Source: Chionoecetes opilio
Taxonomy: Eukaryota > Arthropoda > Malacostraca > Decapoda > Majidae
Direction of reading: 5' to 3'
DNA: 64,000 bases
Assembly (NCBI GenBank): GCA_016584305.1
Contig: JACEEZ010003493.1
Coordinates: 261,367-325,366, forward strand
The notes under the pieces are model-generated. The model was not told the DNA's origin and did not search any database. It was given only the letters and a program-made list of their open reading frames with translations. This document shows positions 49,561-63,450 of the stretch, piece by piece; positions within the stretch are counted from its first letter, which is position 1, and every line of letters begins with the position of its first letter. A program made the translations under genes and the position numbers.

Positions 49561-50709
49561 TGTTTAAAACAAATCAGTCCGTTATCAACAAGAACCTTGG
49601 AGTATAAAAAGGAAAGACTGAAAGAATCCCGTCCCACTTTTTGTGTGTTTTGTTAGGCAGGGAGCAAAAATGAAAACTAAAAAAATGACAACGCAACCCT
49701 TTAAATATTGTTTTTCCACGTTCATAAGGGGGAGTTTCAAAAAATAAATGCAAAAATTTCCCATGGTGCTGAGGCACAGGTAACTGAGAAGGGAAATGAC
49801 ATGTATTCCCTTGTTTTTACACCTATGACTACTTAAAGTAGCTTGAATCCTTTCTCATGGTGAGCCAAAGAATTTTTAAGTCTATTTGTGAAAGGATTTT
49901 TCCCTTGCCGGGGATGTGAAGCTTGGGTGTGTCATAAAATTAGTTTAAGGGGACAGATGGACAGGGTTTAAAGGAATGCAATTTGGGTGGATAAGACGGA
50001 GGGTTACCCTTCCCTGAAGTGTTTGCTTTGTACGAAATGTTCCTGAAGGAGGAAGTAAAAGAGAAGGAACCTTAGGAATGTCGAGTCACCCTGTTCAAGG
50101 AATAGATGACCTTTGCCCATGTGGGGTCATTGCTTTTGACATGTAAGATCATCGTGAAAAGCGTGTAAAATGGGGATTTTTGCTTGGTGACAGGAATTGT
50201 GCACGTTGCGGAAAAGGGCATCGTTTGAAACTTAGCGCCTTGAATGTAGCAAACTCAGCATAAAAATCTGAATTGTAAGTAACATGACCCATGTGTCTGA
50301 CGGGGCCCTTGGCCTAAAGGGGTAAAGTAAGGTTTTGATCATAAGGACCTTATAGGATAGCCAGAATGGGAACGAAACTTCTTAAGGACCAAATGACTAA
50401 AAGGGCTTCGATTCCGTCCCTGCGTAGTTTTTCTCCCGTTAGTAGCGAGAGGCATACGCGATGGGGCGCTTTTACCATCGTGGCTTGCTGAGTACAGCGC
50501 CGGCCCAGTGTAGCTAGGTCAGGTTGAAAAATGAAAATTTTTGTGTATCAGGGTACCAAAAAACAGGGCAAAATGAGAGCGTGCTTAAGACAGCGAAAGC
50601 GTTTTCCGCTGTCAGACCTTTGGGAAGGGGCACATCTTTCTTTGAAGAGTAAAGTGGTGGAGAAGCCAGGGCGGAAACCCTTTGATAAATCGCGGAATAG
50701 GGCTAACCC

Positions 50710-50940
50710 CTATAAAATACGGATTTGATCTACATTGACTGGAGAAAGAAAATTAGTTACAGGCTGACTCTGCTTTTGGTTTGAATCCCGCAGCTTTAAT
50801 ACGAGGGCCCAAAAAAAGGATTTTTCTTTGCGTGGGGAAGCGCATTTGGAGAGTTTAAAGTTTAAAGCCTGCGTCCTGAAGACGAGTGAAAACTTTCTGA
50901 GTTTCTGGAATGTTCTGGGATGATTTAGAGAAACGATCAA
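50710..50940 (-). pseudogene. Gypsy-like RT/RNase H junction fragment
   Basis: LNFKLSKCASPRKEKSFF followed by TNFLSPVNVDQIR corresponds to the F.L..KC.F...E..FLGH and FP.P....Q.R region at the end of Gypsy RT. The strongly degraded FLGH shows as FFWA. The YxDD box could not be located upstream. Confidence 0.5.
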
Positions 50941-53050
50941 GTCGTCGGTGGGAAAAAAGGTATTACCCTTTAAACCCAGGAATAGGGAAATTTGATCAAA
51001 CTTTGAACGTCGCGGGGACCAAAAAGACCCATAGCAACGGAGCTGGTAATTCCTGGGGGTGTAGAAAAAGCAGTGTATTCAGGCTTTCTGCGTCATTTTT
51101 TTTTGATTTCCCAAAGCCGGGCACAAATCAAAGGTGGAAAAAACAGTTTTGTGATCACCTAAATTCCAAATTCCCCTCGGGGACTGGAGGGATACCGAGA
51201 AGGAACAGTCAGTTTTTTAAGAGCTGGGAAAATGACTACGGCGCCATTCGTTAGCTCTTTAAAACAGGAACGGGGGCTATTAAAAGGGGAATGCCGTTCG
51301 TCAATGATTCACAGTTACATTTCGGGCCAAGCGACAAAAGGGCATTTTACTGTGGCCATGCGATACGCTGGAGTATTTTGGGCGTCTTTCAAAATTTTTA
51401 ATCTTGAGTGCGACTTTGGTTTTCCCTAGTGTCCCCCCGGAGAGAGCCCAAATACTCTGAAGTCGGTAAAAGATTTTAATAACTCCCCTTTGGAAACGGT
51501 GGTCTGTGGGTTGCACATGAGTTGAAGGTCAGACAAATTTAAAGGCCCCTGAACTAAAATGGATTTACTGAACTCGGGGATCTTGGGACATTCGTCGACA
51601 CAAACTCAGGGGTAGACAAAAATGTACAAAGCCGTGTACCAAAAGGAGAGGACTGGAACTGTGGGTACGTTAACCCACATAAGTTGTCTGCCATGATTTG
51701 GTCTGCACAGCGTGCGGGAAAACAGCTGAGCAGAAGGTACCGTTCAGGAGGGGACAAGCTGACGTTCAAAAACGCCTTTTTTCCCCAAAACGTCTACCGG
51801 GCAGGGTGGGGGAGAAGTAAAACGTCGGACGAGATGACAGCGGACAGTGCTTAGTTTGGGTTTCTAAGCCCTTTGTGAAGTGAGATTCTGGGAGGGGAGT
51901 GGGTTATTAGAGTAAAAGCTCTGTGGCTACATACGGACGAAAGTCTTACTTTTCTTTTTGAGCGAGAAAGGCGACCAGGGAACGACGAAGGGTCTGGATG
52001 GTGAATGTTGGTTAGGCTTTCAGTGGAGAAATGGAATGGGGAAAAAAATTGTATCGGATTTTCAGAGGGGCATGTGGGAAAAGAGCTGTGAAGACTGGGA
52101 GAGTCGCATGCAGGGAGGAGACATGTCAGTGGGAACAGAGTCAGGAAAAAACTCTAGATTTTTTTCAAGACCTCTGGGAAAGAAACTTCACGCAAAGATT
52201 CCATTAGGCGTGGGGATAGGGCTATCTGGTGGGTTTGGGTTAGGCAGGGGGGCCAAAGAACGTAGCTGAATGGTCAGCGTCGATATATAATCGGCTGACA
52301 GGTGGCAAATCAGGACATAGGATGTTTAAACATAGTTTTTCTGGGTAGTGAGTGCGGTTTCCATCGTTCCCCAAAATTGCAGGTCGAAGGGTTTTAAAAT
52401 GATTTTAATTTTCCTTACGACAGATCATGTTTTCAAAAACACTCTTTTTCATGATATTTTTGAAGAACTGTTCAATAAACAAAGGGAAATAGTGGGTTTT
52501 ACTTCACTTGTAAAATCTTGGGTCCTCCCAAGTGTATGAAAGGATACAAAGGGATGAAGGGTTTTGTGTGTCTGGTTCGGTTGCTCGAGGAGTGAAGTCG
52601 CGGGTAGTCATTGAGGGTTATACTGCGTGAATGGTGAGGAGATTGTGGCCTCACGCCCCTCGAGGTTTGTGTTTTTTGAAATCGAGGAGGTTTTTTCCTC
52701 GGACTTTAGAGTGTCGTGACCAATTTACCATGGTGATCACAAAAGCGGGAAATATGCTGGTTTGGAAAAAGCGGTCGTGTAATCAAAGCTCGTCGTGTGC
52801 CCTTTTCGCAGTAATAGCAGAAAAGAGGAGGGGAGTGTTAGCCCCGGGCTGTGGAATGGAAAATGACGTTGTTTTGCCCATGTTTGAGGGGGAAAGAGTG
52901 TTTGAGTGAAAGGAGGGCGAGAAATGGGTTTGTGGTTGGGGGTGTTTTTGTTATGAATCAGAGCAACATAGAAAAATGTGCATTTTTTGAAAAACTGTGC
53001 GAAAACCCCAAAATTAGAAGCAAAGAGTTAAGGTGTCGTTTGGGGCAAAA

Positions 53051-53260
53051 TGTTCCCTACAAGGGAGGGTCCTTTTAAAGAGCCCCGATACTCAAACCTG
53101 ACGGAGAACATCTGGCGTCGGGTGAGGTGGTTTAAAAGGTTTGGGTTTTTTGCCTAGGGATGGGTTAGCCCGGTGTACCGACCCCACATCAACCATACAG
53201 AACCAGAAAAGAACAATAGGGAAACTAAAATTAAAAAACTAAAACCTACACATATATAAT
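53051..53260 (-). repeat. LTR of the Gypsy-like element (5' LTR)
   Basis: Starts TGTTCCCTACAAG on the plus strand and follows the 48338 copy with many small gaps, through CATCAACCATACAGAAC and GAACAATAGGGAAACTAA. Merges into AT-rich sequence on the right. Confidence 0.65.
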
Positions 53261-54531
53261 ATATATAAATATATATATTAATATTTTTTATATATATAAT
53301 ATTTTTTCATAAATAAATAAATTTTTAGAATTTAAAAAAAAATAAATTTTAGAATTTTCTTTTAAACAAATATTTGTATTTGTACTTTAACAACCTAACC
53401 TAATGAACCTAACCTAAATTAACTATTAAATTTACATTATATTTCATTACATTTATATGCGTTTTTTCACTCCCAACCTTGTGACATTTTTTCAGGGGAA
53501 AATTTTTTCCCTTTCAAATTTTTTCCACTGCAATTTGGGGTGCCCTTTTTACCCGGGACCCTACTTTTCCTAAAAAATACCTGGCGGTTTCGAGGTTTTT
53601 CCTGATTGTGGTGAAATCACACAAAAAATTTTTACCATTTAGTGCCGCGGTAAAGCTGGGCATGATCAGTTGTCTATAAAATTTTTTTAAAATAATTTAT
53701 ACGCCCGGTCCTCACACAAAATAAGCAAAAAAAAAGACAAGGGGGTTAAAATTAAGACTAGAGCAAAACAAAAAATACATTAAAAGGCACATTTAAGGAT
53801 ATAGTACAAAATGCATAGAAAAAATACATACAGTGGGCACCTGTGTACCCACATTCTAAAACAGCAGGGCCAGCCCCGGTTTATAGGTAAAAAACATAGG
53901 CGGCTCCGCCTACGGGGGTTTTTTTATGGAGTTTTGCAGAGAGCTCCACCCTACTTAAATGAAAAACGGATTCGACGGGTACATTAGATTGTTCCCCCCC
54001 TCCCCAGCAAACCCGGGCGGCTGCCCACCTGGACAGCCCCAGGGCCTCTTTAAAGGGTTTATTTTACAGCCTTAAAGGGGGTTCAGAGTGGCACCTTAAA
54101 GGACCCCAGCGGGTTTCAGATTAGGTACAGTGACTTCCGAAAAATCCCTCTTCACCTCTCGCTACATAGGAAAAATTCCTCTGTAGAGTTTTCTACGACA
54201 AAAACTGGATCTGCTTGTGTATCTCATCATCAGTCACGGCGGAATTGGCTTAAAAAATGCGAATTATCCCCCAAAAAGGGGGGCAGACTCATGAGCGCTG
54301 TTTTGAGGTAAGACCCAAATGCGTGCCGGGTACTACCATGCACTCTGTCTTTGTGGGGTTGTAGACAAGTCATGCCTGGCAGCATCACCGACCACTTTAT
54401 AAGGGCCGCACGCATCCCCGGGGTGGAGCAGTACCATATCATCACATAGCTCCCCGTAGCTCCTCATCAAAATTTTTTGTGCGAGGCTCGTAGATTTTAT
54501 GTAGTACGATTTCTGTGTGTTGTTTAAAGAA
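53261..54531. other. Unassigned, AT- and homopolymer-rich
   Basis: 53261-53470 is AT-rich with four CCTAA motifs (53393-53416). 53870-54130 has GC-rich repeat-like sequence (GGCGGCTCCGCC). No gene recognised. Confidence 0.5.
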
Positions 54532-54541
54532 GAGAGAAGAG

Positions 54542-54581
<40 letters not shown>

Positions 54582-54600
54582 GGAAAAAAGAGAGAGAAAA
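54532..54600. repeat. (GA)n microsatellite, interrupted
   Basis: GA units with AAAAAA interruption at the right end. Confidence 0.9.
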
Positions 54601-54778
54601 AAAAAAAACATCCAATTTTTTTTGCGTTATTTAAAAAAAAGAAATGCAGAAGAAATTGCGGTGCATTTACTTTTGTTTTGATCACTTAGATCTTTTTTTT
54701 TGGATAGTATTATAATGAAATTTTTTCTCATTCTATTAATTACTATTCTATTGTGTAGACTATGAATATGTAAAAAAA

Positions 54779-54920
54779 GGAGAAAGGGACACGGGGTGGG
54801 AAGGAACTTTTTTCCTGACTATTTGCCTTACTGCTTTTTCGGGAATGTATTCCCCGAAAAAGCCCAGTAGAGGCGAATAGTTGGAATAAAATACTCACTT
54901 TCCATCCCGTGTCTCCTTTA
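54779..54920. repeat. Imperfect palindrome, ~65-bp arms
   Basis: GGAGAAAGGGACACGGGGTG (54779-) pairs with CATCCCGTGTCTCCTTT (-54920). The centre is at about 54848 (CGGGAATGTATTCCCCG). Arms differ by small indels. Confidence 0.85.
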
Positions 54921-56440
54921 TCACCTGTTTTTACTATTACTATTATTTTTATAATCATTTATTATTAATATTCTTATCATTATTTTCATTACTTTTATAT
55001 TTTATTGCATATATCAATATGAACGCTTTGGTTATTGAGATTACTTGTAGGAGAAGGAGGGGCGGAGCGGTGCCAGGTGAGTTATAACCTACCTACCTGT
55101 TGACGACGAAAAGCCCTGCGAGAGATGGATGTTGGCTGTGTCTAGGTGTAAATTAGGCCCTCTACCTGTGTGTGTGTGTGTGTGTGTGTGTGTTTGTGTG
55201 TATTGTGTGTGTGTGTGTGTGCGTGTGTGTTAGTGTAAGTACTTATGTTATAGGAGGATACATTGTTATTATCGTTGTCATCATTATTATCATCATTATT
55301 ATCATCATTGATATTATTTTTCTTTACCATCGTCACCTCCTCCTCCTCTCCTCCTCCTCCTCTTCCTCCTCCTCCTCCAAGACATGCTTAAAGTAATAGA
55401 CGGTCATTGTTAAAACAAATGAAAAGCCTAATGCAAACAAGTTACTGAGGCACGAAGGAAATTAGTGAGTTTTTCATGTCTCTTCGTATACTTGCCACGT
55501 GACGATACAGGTAGCTAATAATGGGGTCATCACAGGGCATGGTTAGGGTCGTGTGTGTTACTTGTATATTCAATTGATGGCGTTAGTATTTGGCGATTTT
55601 GGAGTTTAATGAAAGATCTAAATAGGATTAAACAGAAAACAACGATTATGATATATGTTTATATATTATTGTTGTTTGTTACGGGTAATGGTGATAATGA
55701 TGATAAACATACTGCCTCAATCAATAGTATTTTACTCATAATCTACATATTTTAGTAAATAATCTTAGTATTCCTAGACGTAGATGTGTGTGCGTGCTTA
55801 CTTTATTGTTTGCGTGCTATTGCCCTCGTGCGTGTGTGTATACAAAGTCTAAAAATATTAAGTCAGTTCACTTTCGACCAAAATTTGGTCGTGCGGCGCA
55901 ATGACGTCACGCTGCCTTCCAAACAAGAGTCCGTTGCGTGAGATTCCTATGATAATTAATAGGACTCTAGTCTTTAGTGACGTTGACTAGGGTGAAGGGA
56001 ATTTGAGGTGGCAGCCATCTTGGAAAAAATTCCTAAAGACTATATTACTTTGTATAAGACCAGGATTGTGTTCCATATTGATATAAAATAAAGGGAAATG
56101 GGAAATAACCGAATTATAAAGTATTAAAGCAGAATTTGATGATTACGGAATATGTGCGAAGGATTACAAGGGATTTGCGATTATATTAAGGGATTATAAT
56201 AGGTAAATATGCGAGAGATATGGATAACAGCGTTTGCTCTTTTTCGATGTAATTAAAATAGTGTACCTTTATCGTTAAACCCATTTTTTCTTTGCATAAT
56301 TATGCTGAATGTTCATTCAAAATACCTAATCCACAAAAAATAATTCATTTCCATGCCTTATTTCCCTAAAAACATAACTTTTATAAAAAGTGCGGGAAAA
56401 ACAACAGCTTCATTCCAGCTGTGGCGCGAAACTTGCTGGT
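54921..56440. other. Unassigned with microsatellites
   Basis: (GT)n at 55169-55230 with interruptions, (ATT/ATC)n at 55262-55312 and (CTC)n at 55336-55378. The remainder is unique-looking, including a short GGTCGTGCGGCGCAATGACG patch near 55890. Confidence 0.55.
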
Positions 56441-56952
56441 GACGTCACATTCGGAAGCTTCCCAGTCCTGCCTGATACAAATACACAGAGAATCAGAAAT
56501 AAATATAATACTTGAAGAATTTTGGGTGTTTCTGGTAAAAAAAAATTGCGATATGGCATATACTTGCATCTTTCATGGATACAGCAAGAAAGCTGTGCCT
56601 TTGCAGAGAGCTTAGCACCCATTTCTGACCTATTTGGCCATGATATGTGTGTGCAGCGCCTGGCAGTGGCGGGTGAGAGGCACGACAAGACAGTGTGTTT
56701 CACACCGCGCTCCTCTCACCCGCCACTGCCAGGCGCTGCACACACATATCATGGTCAAATAGGTCGGAAATGGGTGCTAAGCTCTCTGCAAAGGCACAGC
56801 TTTCTTGCTGTATCCATGAAGGATGTAAGTATATGCCATATCGCAAAAAAAAAATATCAGAAACACCCAAAATTCTTAATGTACTATATTTATTTCTGAT
56901 TCTCTGTGTATTTGTATCAGGGCAGGGCTGGGAAGCTTCCGAATGTGACGTC
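56441..56952. repeat. Long inverted repeat, ~240-bp arms
   Basis: Arms 56441-56680 and 56712-56952 are almost identical in inverse orientation. The outer edge is GACGTCACATTCGGAAGCTT, the inner edge is GGCGGGTGAGAGG, and the loop is 31 bases. Visible differences are a few substitutions and A-run lengths. No flanking duplication recognised and no coding sequence. Confidence 0.93.
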
Positions 56953-58890
<1,938 letters not shown>

Positions 58891-59328
58891 CGACCTGACC
58901 ACTCCTAAGTTTACCCTTGAGGGTTTTTTTTTTCTCTCTCTCTCTCTTTTTTTTCTATCTCCTTCTCTCTCTCTCTATCTCACGTGTGTGTGTTGGTAGT
59001 GTATCTTGTTATATTCACACTCGCTTTACTCATGGCTTTGTTTCCACGATCGGTTCTCTTGCGCCTCGTTTTCACTTAACATGAAGAAAATCACTGAAGG
59101 GAAGTATAGAAAGGGATGCAAGTGAGGTTAGATTTTTTAGGCTCTGTGTTCTACCATCGTGTTCTACCATCACTCCATCCCTTCAAGCCAACAACCACGA
59201 ATTTTCTTTGCCTGATTATCCTTCCATTTTCCTTCCACTCCCCTCCCGCAGTTTTGCGTAACCTTACAGCCGCCACAATGGGAGGGAGGGTGATAGGAGG
59301 GAGGGGTCTGGTAACACTGCAGGTATTA
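58891..59328. other. No gene seen
   Basis: Includes CT-rich stretches at 58930-58980. Otherwise unremarkable. Confidence 0.6.
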
Positions 59329-59339
59329 TAGGAATGCAA

Positions 59340-60316
59340 GGAGGTTGTTAGTGAGTCGTTAGTGCACATTTTTAGGAAATCGGGTGGGATAGGCGATGCG
59401 CCATTATTGTGGAAGAAAGGAAAGGTTGTTCTCATATTTAAGAAGGGAGACAGAGGACTAAAGTCAAATTATCGACCCGTAAGTCTAACGTCAGTGGTGG
59501 GTAAATTATTGGAATCTATTATTGCAAAAAACATTAGAGAGCACTTAGATAAACATAATTTGATCAATGATTCACAACATGGATTCACCAAGGGTAGGTC
59601 ATGTCTCACCAATTTATTTAGTTTTTATAGGAAAGTTTATGAGACGGTAGATAATGATAAGGATTATGATATAATATATCTGGACTTTAGTAAGGCATTT
59701 GACAAAGTACCACACGAGCGACTCTTAAATAAGGTTAGGGCTCTTGGAATAGATGGGAAGGTTCTTCATTGGATCAGAGCTTGGCTAAGTAATAGGCAAC
59801 AAATGGTTACAATTAATGGTTCTAAATCTGAATGGGGACTGGTGACAAGTGGAGTTCCACAAGGGTCTGTTTTGGGTCCATTACTACTTTTGATTTACAT
59901 CAACGACTTGGATAGTGGGATTAGCAGTGATGTCAGCAAGTTTGCTGATGATACTAAGGTAGGTAGGATTATTGGATCACAGTCTGATGTAAAAATATTG
60001 CAGGGAGACTTAGATAAACTTAACGAGTGGGCAGTTAGATGGCAGATGGAATTTAATATTGATAAATGCAGCGTTATGAATGTTGGTAGAAAAAAACCCT
60101 GGTAATAGATACACCATAAGCAATGTATCGCTGAAAATATCAGAAGGTGAAAAAGATCTTGGAGTGAGGGTGAGCCTAGACCTCCGACCTAGGAAACAAT
60201 GTATTGAGGCCAGAAATAGAGCTAATAGAGTATTAGGATTCATTACCGTAAGTGTTAAAAGTAGAAGTACGGAAGTTATTCTAAAGCTTTATCTGGCTCT
60301 AGTCAGGCCTCACCTA
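59340..60316 (+). pseudogene. CR1-like RT domain, frameshifted
   Basis: RT of a non-LTR element, copying its own RNA at a nicked target. Motifs in order: VVLIFKKGD and SNYRPVSLTSV (about 59428-59490), HGFTKGRSCLTN (about 59580), IIYLDFSKAFDKVPH with the first catalytic D (about 59671-59715), SGVPQGSVLGPLL (about 59850-59890), VSKFADDTKV with the catalytic DD (about 59932-59962), then FNIDKCSVMNVGRK. An extra A in a run of seven (about 60093-60099) shifts the frame. The next frame runs on (EGEKDLGVRVSLDL ... LALVRPHL) until the MITE supplies a stop at 60320-60322. Confidence 0.88.
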
Positions 60317-60722
60317 CCGTAGATAACAGTAGAGTCGCCGCCTGCAGTCGTGTCGCCAGCCGCCAAATGCTGCGAATTGTAGCGTCACTGCTGATTTGTG
60401 TGTGTGCCACTTAAGATGATACACGGTGGTTTGTATCATGCCTGTGTAGTCTACCCTGTTTCAGCGTTGTTTTGTGCTTTGTATCTGCAAGTATGGATGG
60501 TTTCAAGTTTCGCTGTGCGTTCTTTTTTCGGGCGACGACGACAGCGGTGCGACACTCAGTGAATAGGCACTGGATGGCGGCTCTATTGTTGGTAGCCACT
60601 TTGTAGATATTTTTGTGATTTGTTCATTTATTGCCGTGCTGTGACGCAGATGGGGACACAAAGTGACACGGACTCTCTAGACGGACTCTAATGATTTCCT
60701 TAATTACCAAGAGAGTGGTATA

Positions 60723-61913
60723 TTGTATACTTCCATCAGTGACCACTTCCCAATTTTTAGCATATTTTCTGTTCACATTAATAGTACACATTGTTCTCAT
60801 ATCCTAACCAGAAGAATAATCACTGATACTTACATCGATGCCTTTAGAAATGATTTGAAGAATTATAAATGGGAATTGGAGTTAAAAGACAGAGGAGTTG
60901 ATGAAACTTTTGATATATATATGAATAAGTTTCAAATTCTCTATAATGAACACTTTCCTGTTAAGAAAATTTTAGTTAAGGACAAACACCTAGGTAAGAC
61001 TTATATCACAACAGCAATCAGGAATTCCATTAAACATCGTAACAGATTGCAAAAAATATACGCTAAGTGGCCACTAACTTACGAAAGAATATTCAAACGG
61101 TACAGGAACTCATTAACAACTACAATTAGGGCAGCTAAAGACAATCATTTTAGGTCCAGACTACGCGAGAAAGCAGGTGATGCAAAAAAAACTTGGAGTA
61201 TTGTTAATAATCTAATGGGAAAGAACCAGTCAAAATTACCACCTTCTATAATTTTTTGCAATAAAACAACATCTAACAATAACGAAATTGCTACTGCATT
61301 TAATGATTATTTTAGTAATGTTGCTACTCAACTAGCTCAGAGCATTGTGCCAAGTGCTACTTCATTTAGACAGTACCTACCTGACCCTGTACCCTTTTCA
61401 TTTTTCCTTCGACCTACATCAATACCAGAAATCGAATCCATTATTAAAAACCTTAAGACAACTTCGCCAGGCTATGATGATATTAATATTAAAGTTATAA
61501 AACAATGCAGCTGTGAAGTCTCTAACTTTTTAGATTATATCATAAATCTATCGTTTAAAGAAGGTAGTTTTCCAAAACAGTTACAATTAGCGAAAGTGGT
61601 TCCCATATTCAAAAAAGGTGAGAAGTCTCTCTTTAGTAATTACAGACCTGTTTCTATCTTTTCAAGCTTTAGTAAAATCTTTGAGAAAACTGTTGTAAGC
61701 AGATTAATGGAGTACCTGTCAAAATTTACATTACTAACAGAATTTCAGTATGGCTTTCGACCCAACTATAGTACAGAGTTAGCAATCCATCACCTTTGTA
61801 ATAGTATTTATAACTCATTAGACAACAAAATTCATCAAATAACAGTATTTTGTGACTTATCAAAAGCGTTTGACACCATCTCTCATCCTATTTTATTAGA
61901 AAAATTGAATTGA
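60723..61913 (+). pseudogene. LINE ORF2, endonuclease end to mid RT
   Basis: Opens with ISDHFPIF, the terminal SDH motif of the endonuclease, so the real start is lost. A linker follows (NNLMGKNQSKLPP), then RT motifs: KVVPIFKKGEKSLFSNYRPV (about 61588-61645), FQYGFRPNYSTELAIHHLC (about 61743-61798) and VFCDLSKAFDTISHPILLEK (about 61848-61907) with the first catalytic D. The frame ends at TGA after LEKLN. The following family sequence (AHDWFNSYL) appears in another frame, with a few codons missing at the break, so a small out-of-frame deletion occurred here. Nearly 400 codons are still open, implying a fairly recent insertion. Confidence 0.88.
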
Positions 61914-62915
61914 CCCGGCACATGACTGGTTCAACAGCTACTTAAGCCACAGAAGACAATACACTGTATATAATAATTCTGCATCTTCACATGAATCAAT
62001 CTGCTATGGTGTACCACAAGGTTCAGTTTTAGGCCCAGTTTTGTTTCTTATCTATATCAATGACATTTTACGTTGTAGTAATAAATTGAAGTTTCTGCTT
62101 TTTGCTGATGACACTTCCATATATATTCAGGGACAAGATCTTGGTGAAATAGAGAATATACTAAAATCTTAGTTAATTAATGTATCTAACTGGATAAAAA
62201 GCAATGAACTAACACTGAACATCTCTAAAACATGCTACATGGTATCCCACCCTCTAATGACTAGTGCAGCCCATATTGACGTCAAAATAAATGATTTATC
62301 CTTGTGTAAAGTTGAAGAATATAAATTTCTAGGTATAACCATTGACAATAAATTAACATGGAGATCTCAAATAAATCAATTGTGTACTAAAATATCTAAA
62401 TTAACTGGCGTTTTATATAAAATTCGTAGCTGTATCACTTTTGAGTGTATTATTCAAATATATTCATCACTAGGATATCAATATCTACTGTATTGTTCAA
62501 CAATTTGGGGGGGAGCATATAAAACATATGTGGATAATCTATTTATTTCTCAAAAAAAAAATTAATACGTGTTATGTTTTATAAGTCACGATATGAGCAC
62601 ACCAACCCACTATTTCGAGACCACCAGTTACTCAAACTGTCTGATATAATATCTCTGCAATCAAACTTATTTGTTTATAAATCATTACATGTGTATCCTA
62701 TTGATAACGGTTTTCACTACATTTCACATACTTTTGCTACAAGGTCATTACAGTTACGAATACCACGTTGCAGGACTACTCATGCTCAGCAAAATGTTTC
62801 AGTCAGAGGTGTCAAATTATGGAATAGTTTACCAGCAGAAATAAAAAATTCCACAACTCAAATATCCTTCAAACATAAACTCAAGAAATTGTTGCTTCAA
62901 AGTTATACACACTAA
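61914..62915 (+). pseudogene. LINE ORF2, RT catalytic box to C-terminus
   Basis: Continues the frame after the deletion: GVPQGSVLGPVLFLIYINDI (about 62008-62070), LLFADDTSIYIQG with the catalytic DD (about 62095-62135). A TAG at about 62170 interrupts, then NELTLNISKTCYMVSH, YKFLGITIDNKLTW and the YLLYCSTIWGG region follow. A run of A (about 62553-62562) shifts the frame. The end (FYKSRYEHTNPLFRDH ... VRGVKLWNSLPAEIK) stays open to TAA at 62913-62915. Catalytic residues are present, but the ORF is broken in three places. Confidence 0.88.
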
Positions 62916-63450
62916 GTCATTCTGTAGGTATGCATGGATTCATTATGTGTGTACTTGTATATTACACTGTGTTAATGTGTAAGTATGTTTGGGTGTGTGT
63001 AAATTTATGGGTATGTAGGTGTCTGTGTGTGCGCATAAATGTATGTGTACGTGTAGGTATGTTGCATATGTATATGTATGCTTGTATGTGTATATAGGTA
63101 TATACGTATGTATATATTAATTTATAATGTCAGTTATTAATATTGTATAAATTTGTTAGCCAATGGCCTAAATCCACTTGCTAAACGTTTTTGTATATCT
63201 AAGCAACAGGTCTGTATAGGAGCTTGCGCTCAACAGACCCAGGCTTCATGCCTTACTTATGTAAAATGAATAAAAAAAGTATTGTATCATGGAGGCCAAT
63301 AAAACAATAAGTCAAATAAGTAAAAAAAGTCTAGATGGACCCTTCTGACTTTCCTGAAATCATGGATGTGGAAATTAGAGTGATGGCGCCGCCACGCGTC
63401 TGTAAGCGGAAAAAGGGGTTGTCCTGGCGACTTAACTGTTATCTACGGTA

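Larger units (their letters stand above)
48338..53260 (-). mobile_element. Gypsy-like LTR retrotransposon, heavily decayed
   Basis: Direct repeats at 48338-48570 and 53051-53260 bound about 4.5 kb. Inside, on the minus strand, are recognisable scraps of Gypsy-type pol in the expected order. Next to the 53051 LTR, the minus-strand sequence TTTTGCCCCAAACGACACC occupies the primer-binding position and resembles Gypsy sites. No target duplication is clear. Frames are broken every 60-200 bases, and homopolymer runs are frequent, so part of the damage may be sequencing error. Confidence 0.6.
60687..63329 (+). mobile_element. Second LINE (CR1/Jockey superfamily), inserted in the MITE
   Basis: Flanked by 11-bp target duplications TCTAGACGGAC (60676-60686) and TCTAGATGGAC (63330-63340), one mismatch. 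It ends in an A-rich tail (about 63298-63329). 5'-truncated inside the endonuclease domain. The 3' untranslated region (62916-63297) contains TGTATG-rich sequence. Confidence 0.9.
60317..63448 (+). mobile_element. TA-type MITE (478 bp without its insert)
   Basis: 23-bp terminal inverted repeats (60317-60339, 63426-63448; CCGTAGATAACAGT..AGTCGCC, 21 of 23 matching), flanked by TA at 60315-60316 and 63449-63450. The host LINE frame is restored when it is removed. A LINE occupies 60687-63329; subtracting it and one 11-bp duplication leaves 478 bp. TA duplication suggests Tc1/mariner-like mobilisation. No transposase. A truncated sister copy lies at 33735-34066. Confidence 0.9.

Noticed and set aside
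53393..53416. Four CCTAA motifs, the arthropod telomere repeat
   Set aside because: Only four copies, split by TGAA, in AT-rich sequence; not an array.
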